64,000 nt of DNA from Phytopseudomonas punonensis. Its GTDB lineage: Bacteria > Pseudomonadota > Gammaproteobacteria > Pseudomonadales > Pseudomonadaceae. Shown in pieces: positions 18,883-27,565 of the stretch (position 1 is its first letter; every line of letters starts with the position of its first letter). The notes beneath the pieces are model-generated. The model had not been told where the DNA came from. It did no database searches and worked only from the letters and a program-made list of their open reading frames with translations. Position numbers and translations under genes: made by a program. Location: NCBI RefSeq assembly GCF_900142655.1, contig NZ_FRBQ01000001.1:560115-624114 (forward strand), in the 5' to 3' direction.

Positions 18883-20103
18883 ATGGCAGCAGCAAAGGCA
18901 GCGAAGACCAGCACATTTGTCTGGGAGGGCAAGGATCGCAAGGGATCTGTGGTTAAGGGCGAGCTAAACGGGCAGAACCCGGCACTGATCAAAGCCCAGC
19001 TACGCAAACAGGGCATCAACCCGACCAAGGTACGCAAGAAGGGCATAAGCCTGTTCGGAGCGGGCAAAAAGATCAAGCCGCTGGATATCGCCCTGTTCGC
19101 ACGTCAGATGGCAACGATGATGAAGGCCGGCGTTCCGCTGCTGCAATCCTTCGACATCATCGCCGATGGCCTGGAAAACCCGAATATGCGCAAGCTGGTC
19201 GATGAGATTAAGCAGCATGTGGCGGCCGGTAATAGCTTCGCAGCAGCACTGCGCACCAAGCCTCAGTATTTCGATGATCTGTTCTGCAACCTGGTGGAAG
19301 CGGGCGAACAGTCAGGCGCCTTGGAAACACTGCTGGACAGGGTGGCCACGTACAAGGAAAAAACCGAGGCACTAAAGGCCAAGATCAAAAAGGCGATGAA
19401 CTACCCAATTGCGGTGGTGGCAGTCGCCGTAATCGTGACCTGTATTTTGCTGATCAAGGTGGTGCCGCAATTCCAGGATGTTTTCTCAAGCTTCGGCGCA
19501 GAACTCCCCGGCTTTACTCTGTTCGTGATCGGTATATCTGAAGGTCTTCAGGAATGGTGGTTTATTTTCATCATCGCGCTCGTGGCGGCTGGTTACTTAT
19601 TTATGCAGGCCAAACAACGCTCGGAAAAATTCCGTGACGGACTGGATCGCGCCGTGCTCAAGGCGCCGGTTGTTGGCAATATCGTCTACAAATCATCTGT
19701 AGCGCGTTATGCCCGCACACTGTCCACTACTTTTGCTGCCGGTGTGCCATTGGTAGAAGCATTGGACTCGGTGGCAGGCGCTACCGGCAACGTGGTGTTC
19801 CGTAATGCCGTGAACAAGGTTAAACAGGACGTAACCAGCGGTATGCAACTGAACTTCTCCATGCGCTCGACCAATGTGTTTCCTGCTATGGCCGTACAGA
19901 TGACCGCCATTGGTGAAGAGTCCGGTGCACTGGATACCATGCTCGACAAGGTGGCCAGCTACTACGAGGCGGAAGTGGATAATGCCGTGGATGGCCTGAC
20001 CGCACTGATGGAGCCCCTGATCATGTCGGTGCTCGGTGTACTGGTTGGCGGCCTGATAATCGCCATGTACCTGCCCATCTTCCAATTGGGCGGCGTTGTT
20101 TAA
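18883..20103 (+). CDS. pilC: Type IV pilus inner membrane platform protein PilC
   Basis: A 406-residue GspF-family membrane protein that couples the PilB/PilT motors to pilin insertion or extraction. It contains two repeated GspF domains: ALFARQMATMMKAGVPLLQS at the start of the first and YARTLSTTFAAGVPLVEALD at the start of the second. Each is followed by the E..G.LD/ET motif (EAGEQSGALET, AIGEESGALDT). Hydrophobic helices occur near 175-200, 215-245 and 375-400. The start codon is 2 bases after the pilB stop, so translation is coupled. Confidence 0.96.
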   Translation: MAAAKAAKTSTFVWEGKDRKGSVVKGELNGQNPALIKAQLRKQGINPTKVRKKGISLFGAGKKIKPLDIALFARQMATMMKAGVPLLQSFDIIADGLENPNMRKLVDEIKQHVAAGNSFAAALRTKPQYFDDLFCNLVEAGEQSGALETLLDRVATYKEKTEALKAKIKKAMNYPIAVVAVAVIVTCILLIKVVPQFQDVFSSFGAELPGFTLFVIGISEGLQEWWFIFIIALVAAGYLFMQAKQRSEKFRDGLDRAVLKAPVVGNIVYKSSVARYARTLSTTFAAGVPLVEALDSVAGATGNVVFRNAVNKVKQDVTSGMQLNFSMRSTNVFPAMAVQMTAIGEESGALDTMLDKVASYYEAEVDNAVDGLTALMEPLIMSVLGVLVGGLIIAMYLPIFQLGGVV

Positions 20104-20106
20104 TAC

Positions 20107-20979
20107 ATGCTCGTAATCGAATTCCTCGCCGGCAATATACCGGCCTTTGTTTTCTGCGCGTTAGTTATCGGCCTACTGGTCGGCAGCTTCCTCAATGTGG
20201 TTATCCACCGCCTGCCTAAAATGATGTTTCGCGACTGGCGAATCCAGGCACGCGAAGTACTGAAGTTACCCGCCGAGCCTGCCGACGAAACCTACAATCT
20301 GATACTCCCCCACTCCAGCTGCCCCCATTGCCAGCATGAAATCCGCCCCTGGGAAAATATCCCGGTCATCAGCTATCTGTTTCTGCGTGGCAAATGCTCT
20401 GGCTGCAAGGCGAAGATCAGTCTGCGTTACCCGCTAGTAGAGCTAAGTTGCGGCCTGCTTTCAGCCTATATTGCCTGGCATTTGGGGTTCGGCTGGCAAG
20501 TAGCAGGCATGCTGGTGCTGGCCTGGGGATTGCTGGCGATGAGCCTGATCGACGCGGATCACCAGCTGTTGCCGGACACTCTGGTGCTGCCGCTGCTGTG
20601 GCTGGGCTTGATTGCCAACAACTTCGGGCTTTTTACGAGCCTGGAAGATGCCTTGTGGGGCGCTGTAGCGGGCTACCTGAGCCTCTGGTCGGTGTTCTGG
20701 CTGTTCAAGCTGGTGACCGGCAAGGAAGGCATGGGTTATGGCGACTTCAAGCTGCTGGCGATGCTTGGCGCCTGGGGTGGCTGGCAGATTCTGCCGCTGA
20801 CCATTTTGCTGTCCTCGGTAGTCGGTGCCGTGCTTGGGGTGATCATGCTGCGCCTGCGCGCTGCCAGCACCAGTACACCGATTCCCTTTGGCCCCTACCT
20901 GGCCATTGCGGGTTTTATCGCGCTGATGTGGGGTAAGCAGATTACCGATGGTTATTTGCGCTTCGCGGGCTTCAATTAA
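20107..20979 (+). CDS. pilD: Type IV prepilin peptidase / N-methyltransferase PilD
   Basis: A 290-residue bifunctional membrane aspartyl protease. It removes the leaders of PilA, the minor pilins and type II secretion pseudopilins, and N-methylates residue 1. The cytoplasmic zinc site is Cys72/Cys75/Cys97/Cys100. The catalytic aspartates are Asp149 (SLIDADHQ) and Asp213 (GMGYGDFK), at the same positions as in P. aeruginosa PilD. The start lies 3 bases after the pilC stop. It should process every prepilin in this window, including the unusual ones at 50.6-58 kb. Confidence 0.96.
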   Translation: MLVIEFLAGNIPAFVFCALVIGLLVGSFLNVVIHRLPKMMFRDWRIQAREVLKLPAEPADETYNLILPHSSCPHCQHEIRPWENIPVISYLFLRGKCSGCKAKISLRYPLVELSCGLLSAYIAWHLGFGWQVAGMLVLAWGLLAMSLIDADHQLLPDTLVLPLLWLGLIANNFGLFTSLEDALWGAVAGYLSLWSVFWLFKLVTGKEGMGYGDFKLLAMLGAWGGWQILPLTILLSSVVGAVLGVIMLRLRAASTSTPIPFGPYLAIAGFIALMWGKQITDGYLRFAGFN

Positions 20980-20992
20980 CGCGCAAAGACCC

Positions 20993-21021
20993 AATCTGGG
21001 TATCGCCTCGGTTAACCCAGG
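20993..21021 (-). repeat. ~30-base CTGGGTATCGC...AACCCAGG repeat
   Basis: Inverse orientation of the repeat also seen at 9966, 15326 and 49380. It sits in the 262-base gap between pilD and coaE. The rest of the gap has a small palindrome (AGGAGCCCCGCTCCGGGGCG near 21117) and probably the coaE promoter. Confidence 0.5.
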
Positions 21022-21241
21022 GGGCGGACGACGACGCCAAAGCGGTTCGACATGACGATCATCTTCGCGCCGAGGGCAACACTCCTACGGGGTATGTGAA
21101 TCGCCTGAAATCGCGCAGGAGCCCCGCTCCGGGGCGAAAAACGGGATGAGGCTAAAAGCCGGCGTATTACCGTCACTGATTCGCACTTGAGTAGCAGCTC
21201 CTTTACAATCCGCCCCTGATTTTTCTACGGGGCAGCCCACC

Positions 21242-21850
21242 ATGAAACCCTGGACGCTTGGCCTAACTGGTGGCATCTGTAGCGGCAAAAGTGCCGTTGC
21301 CGCGCACTTCGTTAAGCTGGGCATAGATCTGGTCGATTCGGATCAGGCGGCTCGCTGGGTCGTCGAGCCGGGTCGACCGGCACTGGCAGCGATAGCCGAG
21401 CACTTCGGTGAACAGGTGCTGCAAGGCGATGGCCAGCTAAACCGCGCTACGCTGCGCGAATTGATCTTCACATCACCTGCCGAGCGTCGCTGGCTGGAAA
21501 GTCTGCTGCATCCCTTGATCGCTGAGGAAGTTGCGCAATTTCTGGCCAAGGCCACATCACCCTACGCTATTACGATGTCGCCACTGCTGATCGAGTCCGG
21601 CCAATACAAACTGGCGCAGCGCATCCTGGTGGTGGACGTACCCGAGCATGTGCAGATCGAACGCACGATGCAACGTGATCGGTTGTCTGCCGAACAGGTG
21701 CGCGCGATCATGGCAGCTCAGGCAACCCGTGAAACACGCTTGAGCTACGCCGACGATGTACTCACCAATGACCGAGACTTGGCGTGGATGCAAAGCGAAG
21801 TCGAACGCCTGCATGCCTTTTATCTGACCCTCAACGGAGGCCAACCATGA
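21242..21850 (+). CDS. coaE: Dephospho-CoA kinase
   Basis: A 202-residue P-loop kinase that phosphorylates the 3'-hydroxyl of dephospho-CoA in the last step of coenzyme A synthesis. The P-loop is [11 protein letters not shown] (about 7-17), followed by [10 protein letters not shown], the substrate-binding DxD motif. [17 protein letters not shown] is the lid region. It follows pilD, as in other pseudomonads, and overlaps yacG by an ATGA. Confidence 0.96.
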   Translation: MKPWTLGLTGGICSGKSAVAAHFVKLGIDLVDSDQAARWVVEPGRPALAAIAEHFGEQVLQGDGQLNRATLRELIFTSPAERRWLESLLHPLIAEEVAQFLAKATSPYAITMSPLLIESGQYKLAQRILVVDVPEHVQIERTMQRDRLSAEQVRAIMAAQATRETRLSYADDVLTNDRDLAWMQSEVERLHAFYLTLNGGQP

Positions 21851-22047
21851 CCGCTCCCACACTCGTCGCCTGCCCGACCTGCGCAGCTCCGGTGGAATGG
21901 GGCCCGCAAAGCCCGAGCCGGCCATTCTGCTCTGAACGCTGCAAGCTGATCGACCTGGGTGCCTGGGCATCGGAAGAACATGTAATTCCCGGCAATGAGC
22001 TCGAGGATGATCTTTTCTCGGACGACCTGCCGCCTAGTCGGCACTGA
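21847..22047 (+). CDS. yacG: DNA gyrase inhibitor / zinc-binding protein YacG
   Basis: A 66-residue protein with the YacG zinc finger Cys-x2-Cys ([10 protein letters not shown]) and Cys-x3-Cys ([15 protein letters not shown]). The E. coli homologue binds GyrB and inhibits gyrase. ATG at 21847 overlaps the coaE stop. The acidic tail (DDLFSDDLP) is usual for the family. Confidence 0.93.
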   Translation: MTAPTLVACPTCAAPVEWGPQSPSRPFCSERCKLIDLGAWASEEHVIPGNELEDDLFSDDLPPSRH

Positions 22048-22091
22048 GCAACCAGGCCCAGTCATGCAAATGAGTACGGCGGAATCACGCC

Positions 22092-22619
22092 TTGAGGCCT
22101 GACGCTTACCCGGCCAGCGCACTGCAAGCGCTTATCGCTGCAGTGCCGCAATGCGGGCAGGTACGCTGGCTTGGTGTACGCCCTGAATCACGTGGCGAAA
22201 TGCTGATCCTCGATGCCGTGGAGGCGCGTCGCGAAGCCGGCCTAACCGGCGATCATGCTCGACCCGGTCCGCGCAACGCGCGTCAGGTAACCCTGATTCA
22301 ATGGGAGCATCTGGCGGTGATCAGCGCCCTGCTGGGCCGCGAACCTGAGCATGCGATAACTCCTGAGGACTTGCGGCGCAATATCGCCATCAGCGGTATC
22401 AACCTCTTTAGCCTCAAAGGCAGGCGCTTTCGCGTCGGTCAGGCAATCCTGGAAACCACGGGCTGGTGCCAGCCTTGCGCGAAGCTCGAGCACCGCCTGG
22501 GCCTTGGTACTTTTCAGGCGGTGCGCGGCCATGGCGGCATCACGGCCCGGGTGATTCATACGGGCATTATTCGCCTTGGCGACTCGCTCGAGGTCGAGCC
22601 TCTGGAACACCTCGAATAG
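22092..22619 (+). CDS. MOSC domain protein
   Basis: A 175-residue MOSC (molybdenum cofactor sulfurase C-terminal) protein. Visible family features are GDHARPGPRNARQVTLIQ near 53-70, LRRNIAISGINL near 93-104, and a cysteine stretch TTGWCQPCAKLEHRLG near 121-136, where the conserved Cys would carry sulfur. Members bind sulfur or reduce N-hydroxylated compounds with Moco; the exact activity is unknown. The start is probably TTG at 22092: nearby ATGs (22064, 22070) are in another frame that stops quickly. It follows yacG by 44 bases and may be cotranscribed. Confidence 0.8.
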   Translation: MRPDAYPASALQALIAAVPQCGQVRWLGVRPESRGEMLILDAVEARREAGLTGDHARPGPRNARQVTLIQWEHLAVISALLGREPEHAITPEDLRRNIAISGINLFSLKGRRFRVGQAILETTGWCQPCAKLEHRLGLGTFQAVRGHGGITARVIHTGIIRLGDSLEVEPLEHLE

Positions 22620-22867
22620 GCGTTCTTTCAGCCCATCTCGCCGTCAAGCACCCTGCTAGAATGCCGCCATTGCATCAGCATCGCCGCCCCGTGGATTGAA
22701 CCCAAGCGGCAGGCTATATGTCGATGAGTTGACGACAGATAGCCTCAGAGACCACACAGACTGCAACGCGCAGGCATCCCTTGCGCGAATTGGCACATGA
22801 GTCGCCCGGCGCTGGAGCGTAGCTCGCCCGGACTCGCCACCGATTTCTTAGCCTTGTGAGACACACC

Positions 22868-24166
22868 ATGACCCATCGAATCGTTATTGTCGGCGGCGGC
22901 GCCGGCGGCCTGGAGCTGGCTACCCGTCTGGGCAGAAAGCTCGGCAAGCGCGGCAAAGCGCAGATCACCCTTGCCGATGCCAACCTGACCCACATCTGGA
23001 AGCCCTTGCTGCATGAAGTCGCTGCCGGCTCGCTGAACTCCACGGAGAACGAGCTGAACTACGTGGCCCAGGCGAAATGGAACCACTTCGAATTCCAGCT
23101 CGGGCGTATGAGCGGACTGGATCGCGAGCGCAAGACCATTCAGCTGGCCGCGACACTGGACGAAGACAACCGCGAGCTTGTGCCCGCACGCGAACTACCC
23201 TACGACACCCTGGTGATCGCCGTCGGTAGCACCACCAACGACTTCGGCACCGAAGGCGCGGCCAACCACTGTATTTTCCTCGATACCCGCGAACAGGCCG
23301 AGCGCTTCCACCGCAAGATGCTCAGCCACTACCTGCGCGCCCACGCAGGCAATGGCGACAACGACCAAATCAGTGTCGCCATCGTGGGTGCCGGCGCTAC
23401 CGGCGTGGAGCTGGCTGCCGAGCTGCATCACGCCGCTCACGAGCTGGCAGCCTATGGCCTGGATCGCATCCGCCCGGAAAATATGCGCATCAGCTTAGTC
23501 GAAGCCGGGCCACGCGTGCTGCCAGCGCTGCCCGAGCGCATCAGCGCCCCTGTGCACAAAACCCTGCAGAAGCTCGGCGTCAATGTGATGACTGGCGCGG
23601 CAGTGAAGGAAGTTACCAGCGAAGGCCTGATACTCGCCAATGGCGAAACCATCCCGGCAAGCCTCAAGGTGTGGGCAGCCGGCATCCGTGCGCCAGCATT
23701 CCTGAAGGGCCTGGATGGCCTGGAGAGCAACCGCATCAACCAGCTGGTCGTCACCAGCACGCTGCAGACCACGCACGACGAAAATATCTTCGCCTTTGGC
23801 GACTGCGCGGCCTGCCCGATGGGCGATGGTAGCGAGCGCAACGTGCCGCCACGCGCACAGGCTGCGCACCAGCAAGCCTCGCTGCTGGTCAAATCGCTTG
23901 CTCTGCGGCTGCAGAATCAGCCACTGCCGAGTTATGCCTACAAGGATTACGGCTCGCTGATCTCGCTGTCGAGCTTCAGCGCGGTCGGCAACCTGATGGG
24001 TAATTTGATGGGTAGCGTGAAGCTGGAAGGCTGGCTGGCGCGGATGTTCTACGTCTCGCTGTACCGTATGCACCAAATGGCGCTATATGGGCCCTTCCGC
24101 ACGCTGCTGCTGATGCTCAGCGATCGCATCGGCCGCAGCACCGACCCACGCCTCAAGCTGCACTGA
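22868..24166 (+). CDS. ndh: Type II NADH:quinone oxidoreductase
   Basis: A 432-residue single-subunit, non-proton-pumping FAD enzyme that passes electrons from NADH to quinone at the inner membrane. The FAD-binding fold begins with IVIVGGGAGGLELATRLG. The NADH-binding fold begins with VAIVGAGATGVELAAELHH near residue 165. A third FAD contact is FAFGDCAACP. The C-terminal segment (LARMFYVSLYRMHQMALYG) is an amphipathic membrane anchor. ATG at 22868 begins the family sequence; an in-frame upstream ATG at 22856 would add four residues. Confidence 0.94.
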   Translation: MTHRIVIVGGGAGGLELATRLGRKLGKRGKAQITLADANLTHIWKPLLHEVAAGSLNSTENELNYVAQAKWNHFEFQLGRMSGLDRERKTIQLAATLDEDNRELVPARELPYDTLVIAVGSTTNDFGTEGAANHCIFLDTREQAERFHRKMLSHYLRAHAGNGDNDQISVAIVGAGATGVELAAELHHAAHELAAYGLDRIRPENMRISLVEAGPRVLPALPERISAPVHKTLQKLGVNVMTGAAVKEVTSEGLILANGETIPASLKVWAAGIRAPAFLKGLDGLESNRINQLVVTSTLQTTHDENIFAFGDCAACPMGDGSERNVPPRAQAAHQQASLLVKSLALRLQNQPLPSYAYKDYGSLISLSSFSAVGNLMGNLMGSVKLEGWLARMFYVSLYRMHQMALYGPFRTLLLMLSDRIGRSTDPRLKLH

Positions 24167-24182
24167 CCCCAAGGGCAGCCTG

Positions 24183-24262
24183 CCGTAGGGTGGACGACGC
24201 TTCGCCCGTCCACCACTCTACAAGCGCAATGGTGGATGAAAAAAGCGTCATCCACCCTACGG
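24183..24262. repeat. 80-base CGTAGGGTGGACGACGCTT inverted-repeat element
   Basis: The arms CCGTAGGGTGGACGACGCTT and AAGCGTCATCCACCCTACGG are near-perfect complements (one mismatch in 20). The middle also contains paired GTCCACCA/TGGTGGAT segments. A half copy lies at 2095-2152. It sits between ndh and the tRNA operon terminator. Confidence 0.75.
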
Positions 24263-24287
24263 GAAGTACACCCTGTCTTCAGAAAGC

Positions 24288-24314
24288 AAAAAACCCGCTC
24301 TAGGCGGGTTTTTT
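24288..24314 (-). terminator. Terminator of the tRNA operon (possibly bidirectional)
   Basis: AAAAAACCCGC, loop TCTAG, GCGGGTTTTTT. It has both A- and T-tracts, so it can end the minus-strand tRNA transcript and also plus-strand readthrough from ndh. Confidence 0.9.
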
Positions 24315-24335
24315 ACTCTCAAGCAGTGCTTGAAA

Positions 24336-24411
24336 TGGTGGGTCGTGTAGGATTCGAACCTACGACCAATTGGTTAAAAGCCAACTGCTCTACCAACTGA
24401 GCTAACGACCC
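24336..24411 (-). tRNA. tRNA-Lys (anticodon TTT)
   Basis: A complete 76-base cloverleaf with encoded CCA, starting GGGTCGTTAGCTCAGTTGGT on the minus strand. The anticodon loop CTTTTAA gives TTT, and GTTCGAATC forms the T arm. Confidence 0.97.
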
Positions 24412-24416
24412 AAAAA

Positions 24417-24493
24417 TGGTCGGGGTGAGGGGATTCGAACTCCTGACATCCTGCTCCCAAAGCAGGCGCGCTACCGGACTGCGCTACACCCCG
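24417..24493 (-). tRNA. tRNA-Pro (anticodon TGG)
   Basis: A 77-base tRNA with encoded CCA. The acceptor CGGGGTG pairs with CACCCCG. The anticodon stem-loop CCTGCTTTGGGAGCAGG gives TGG. It is 5 bases from tRNA-Lys. Confidence 0.97.
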
Positions 24494-24502
24494 AAGAAAG
24501 AT

Positions 24503-24578
24503 TGGCTCCGCGACCTGGACTCGAACCAGGGACCCAATGATTAACAGTCATTTGCTCTACCGACTGAGCTATCGCGGA
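24503..24578 (-). tRNA. tRNA-Asn (anticodon GTT)
   Basis: A 76-base tRNA with encoded CCA. The 5' end is TCCGCGATAGCTCAGTCGGT on the minus strand, and the anticodon loop CTGTTAA gives GTT. It is the first gene of the Asn-Pro-Lys tRNA operon. Confidence 0.97.
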
Positions 24579-24645
24579 ACTATGCTTCTTTCAGTCTCTG
24601 TTACTAGCTTTTGGCTTCCGCCAATTGCCGCTGCAGAGGCGCGCC

Positions 24646-24673
24646 ATTTTACGGTTTCGCAAACCGCTGTCAA
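24646..24673 (-). promoter_or_regulatory. Strong sigma-70 promoter of the tRNA operon
   Basis: On the minus strand, consensus -35 TTGACA (24668-24673), a 16-base spacer, -10 TAAAAT (24646-24651) and a GC-rich discriminator GGCGCGCC typical of stringently controlled stable-RNA promoters. The spacer itself is an inverted repeat (CGGTTT GCG AAACCG). Confidence 0.85.
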
Positions 24674-24787
24674 CCCCCTAAATTGCTTTTATGACAATGC
24701 TTTGCGAACGAGTGTGCATTTGCTTTACCTTCAAGACACACCTGCACAGCCTGAAGCACCGTATCGGCGCCTTCATCAGGATCACAG

Positions 24788-27064
24788 ATGACCAATCAGG
24801 GCACACCGCCGCCATCCAATGGCACCTCTCGCACGCTGGCAAGCAGAGGCATCCAGCCGCGCTTCAGCGAGCTGGGGCAAGGCTGCCGCAAGCTGGTGCT
24901 CAATCATCTGGCGGATCATCTGGCACGTACCTTTGCTCAAGTCGACGACACGCTCTTTCAATGCGCCGAGCAAGCCGAGAACAATCAGGTGCAGGCGATG
25001 TTCTTCGACAACATGCGCCATATCCGCAAATTGCGGCCGCAGATCGAGCGCCAGTACCACCTGAGCATTTCCAAAGGTATCGGCGATTTTCTGGACGGCA
25101 AGCTGGTTGCGGACATATCAGCGGCAGATATGCCTGCCAAAGACCTGACTCTGGTCGAAAACGAGGATTACGAAGAAATCCTGCAGGTGACCAACATGGC
25201 CCAGCAGGTGCAGACACGTTGCGCGCAAGCGCTGTTCGCGCTGGACAAGCGCCTGGCGCTGCTTAACAACGGCCAGCCCCTGCCTGCAAACGCCAATCCT
25301 CTTTCCCCGAAAAGCATTGCATATGCCCTTCTGACAGCCCTGCAAGACTGCGAGCTGCCGCTGCGTATCAAGCTGGTGCTCTATGGGCTGTTCGAAAAAC
25401 AGGTGATGCAAGGGCTCGATGCCCTGTATGACGCGCTCAACCAGCGCCTGATCGATGCGGGCGTACTACCTAATCTGAAATTTGCACCGACGCGCCCTCC
25501 GGAGCCTGCCACACCGACGATCAATCCTTCTCCTGCCTATGAAGATAAGAACGAACCGCCAGCACTCGACTTGACCACTGCGCCGCCCGATGACGCCGCC
25601 CGCTTGGTAGAAGGCCTGGATACTCTGCTGGCCGAGTATCGCAAACACCGTAACGCCATCGGCACGCTCAATGGCTCACCGAGCATGGCCAGTTTCGCTC
25701 CGGAGGGTGCCAAGCGTACCTACGACGCCGCAGAGCTTCTTGCGGCCCTCAATCGCCTACAGCAGGCGTCCGCCATGGAACTGGCTCACCCCCAAGAACG
25801 CCCCCTGCAAGTCGCCAGCCTAAAAACCCACCTGCAGGAACAACTGGCTAGCCACAGCGACGCTCCAGGGCAGCACCGCGTGGGTAATCGCGAAACCGAT
25901 GTCATCGACCTGGTTGGCCTGCTATTCGACTTTATCCTCGACGACGAGAATCTGCCCCAGCCCTATAAGGTCGCCCTCTCCCACCTGCATACGCCTTGCC
26001 TGAAAGTGGCCCTGCTTGATAAGGCGCTTTTTACTCAACCCCACCATCCCGCACGCAAGCTGATCAACGCCATGGCCCAAGCTGGCGTGCTTTATGACGC
26101 GGCGGACGATGCCTACGGCTTGCTGAACAAGGTGCAGTGGGTGGTTCGCCAGGTTGTGCAGCGCTTCAGCGGCGATTTACACATCTTCGAGGAGTTGCTT
26201 GCCGAGTTCGAGGAATTCACAGGCGCCATAAAGCAGCGGGTAGAGCTTCAGGAGCGCCGCGCCGTAGAGACCGCTAAAGGTCGCGACAAACTGCTTGGCG
26301 CCCGGCACAGCGCCGCGCAGGCCATCGCCCAGGCCCTGGCGAAACGCTCGCCACCACCGATCATCCGGCAATTTCTCGAGCGCACCTGGATCGATGTGCT
26401 GGTGTTCATTCAGCTGCGCCACGGCCCGGCGAGTAGCGAATGGCAACGAGCATGCGAAACGGCGGGACAGCTGGCCTGGAGCGGAACCCTACTCGATGCC
26501 GCGCAGCGTGATCGACTGCAGCGCTTGCGCGTCGATATGCTCGATGAGCTACGCAGTGGCCTGATGCTATTGGGTGGCTACCGCGAGGACGATGTTCGTC
26601 GCCTTCTCCAGGATCTAGTCGCCTGCCAGCACGCTGTGCAGGCAGGGCAACCGGAGCTCGCCTCAAAACTGAGCTTGCCACCCAGCCCAAGCCCACTGGG
26701 ATCGATGCTGGGCGATGACGCCGCGCTGCTCGCCAGCTCGCAGAGAAACCGCACGCACCAGCCGACGGGCCAACAGCTGATCCGGGACCTGGAGAAAGTC
26801 GAATTCGGCACCTGGTTCGACTTCACCCTCGGCGGCCGGCGACAAACCCTGAAACTCTCCTGGTACAGCCCGACCACCCACAACTACATGTTCGTCGACC
26901 GTAATGGTCAGCGCGCGGCGGTCAAATCGATGGATCAGCTGGTCGATGAAATGCAACAGGGCACTGCACGCCTGAGCAAGCCTGATCGATCAGCCCCCAT
27001 GGTCGACCGCGCGCTAAAGGCGGTCTATCGTGTTCTTCAGCAACTTACCGGACGCAACAATTGA
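24788..27064 (+). CDS. DUF1631 family protein
   Basis: A 758-residue cytoplasmic protein of the DUF1631 family, sometimes misnamed thymidine phosphorylase. It is mostly alpha-helical with no signal peptide or membrane segment. The N-terminal part (about 25-210) and middle part (375-600) are charged helical blocks separated by a low-complexity linker (about 235-275). The C-terminal 100 residues (KVEFGTWFDFTLGGRRQTLK, then YMFVDRNGQ) look like a small beta-barrel similar to PilZ-type domains; that is my inference. An AGGA site lies 7 bases before ATG 24788. A PilZ gene follows after 9 bases, so the two are cotranscribed, and a cyclic-di-GMP-related role is plausible but unproven. Confidence 0.85.
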   Translation: MTNQGTPPPSNGTSRTLASRGIQPRFSELGQGCRKLVLNHLADHLARTFAQVDDTLFQCAEQAENNQVQAMFFDNMRHIRKLRPQIERQYHLSISKGIGDFLDGKLVADISAADMPAKDLTLVENEDYEEILQVTNMAQQVQTRCAQALFALDKRLALLNNGQPLPANANPLSPKSIAYALLTALQDCELPLRIKLVLYGLFEKQVMQGLDALYDALNQRLIDAGVLPNLKFAPTRPPEPATPTINPSPAYEDKNEPPALDLTTAPPDDAARLVEGLDTLLAEYRKHRNAIGTLNGSPSMASFAPEGAKRTYDAAELLAALNRLQQASAMELAHPQERPLQVASLKTHLQEQLASHSDAPGQHRVGNRETDVIDLVGLLFDFILDDENLPQPYKVALSHLHTPCLKVALLDKALFTQPHHPARKLINAMAQAGVLYDAADDAYGLLNKVQWVVRQVVQRFSGDLHIFEELLAEFEEFTGAIKQRVELQERRAVETAKGRDKLLGARHSAAQAIAQALAKRSPPPIIRQFLERTWIDVLVFIQLRHGPASSEWQRACETAGQLAWSGTLLDAAQRDRLQRLRVDMLDELRSGLMLLGGYREDDVRRLLQDLVACQHAVQAGQPELASKLSLPPSPSPLGSMLGDDAALLASSQRNRTHQPTGQQLIRDLEKVEFGTWFDFTLGGRRQTLKLSWYSPTTHNYMFVDRNGQRAAVKSMDQLVDEMQQGTARLSKPDRSAPMVDRALKAVYRVLQQLTGRNN

Positions 27065-27073
27065 GGGCCGCCC

Positions 27074-27418
27074 ATGGATGAACGTCGCCAGCACCCTCGC
27101 TACTCTACGGCTACGCTGCTGGAGGTATTCGAGCAGCACAGCGACAGATACCTTGGCAGAGTCGCCGACCTCTCCAATGAAGGGTTCATGCTCTGCAGCA
27201 CCACCTCACTACCTGCAGACAGCTTGGTGGAGTGCCGCTTGGCCTGTGCAGCCCTGCTAGCCGCCACCAGCGATCTGTACTTCACTGCAGATTGTCTATG
27301 GAGCCGCAACGGCGCCCCTGGCCAGCAATCCTGGGCGGGCTTCCAAATCATCGACATAGATGCGCTCAATGCGCAGCTACTTCAGGAGCTTATCCAGCAT
27401 TTGCAGGAGAGCGCCTGA
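27074..27418 (+). CDS. PilZ domain protein (probable c-di-GMP receptor)
   Basis: A 114-residue single-domain PilZ protein. It begins with the RxxxR motif in DERRQHPRYS (Arg4-Arg5, Arg9), and the second binding motif DLSNEGF (D/NxSxxG) is near residues 33-39, so both c-di-GMP contact sites are intact. It probably acts as a cytoplasmic adaptor that changes a partner when c-di-GMP binds; the cotranscribed DUF1631 protein upstream is the obvious candidate. The sequence differs from the pilus protein PilZ itself, which lacks these motifs. Confidence 0.88.
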   Translation: MDERRQHPRYSTATLLEVFEQHSDRYLGRVADLSNEGFMLCSTTSLPADSLVECRLACAALLAATSDLYFTADCLWSRNGAPGQQSWAGFQIIDIDALNAQLLQELIQHLQESA

Positions 27419-27565
27419 ATTGAGGCAACGCCTTGAACGACCGGTGTAGAGCATTCCTCAGATCATGATAGACGGAACTGATCGGCGTATCGGCAACAGC
27501 GATTAGACGTCCGCCTCACGAACACCTACGCTTCTCTGTGTCAATCCGCCGCAGGTGAGCTTGCC

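Noticed and set aside
24336..24578. tRNA cluster as a genomic island integration site
   Set aside because: The tRNA genes are complete, neighbours on both sides are backbone genes, and there is no integrase or duplicated tRNA end in the window.
27074..27418. Canonical type IV pilus protein PilZ
   Set aside because: It has intact c-di-GMP motifs that true PilZ lacks, and its neighbour is not holB/tmk.
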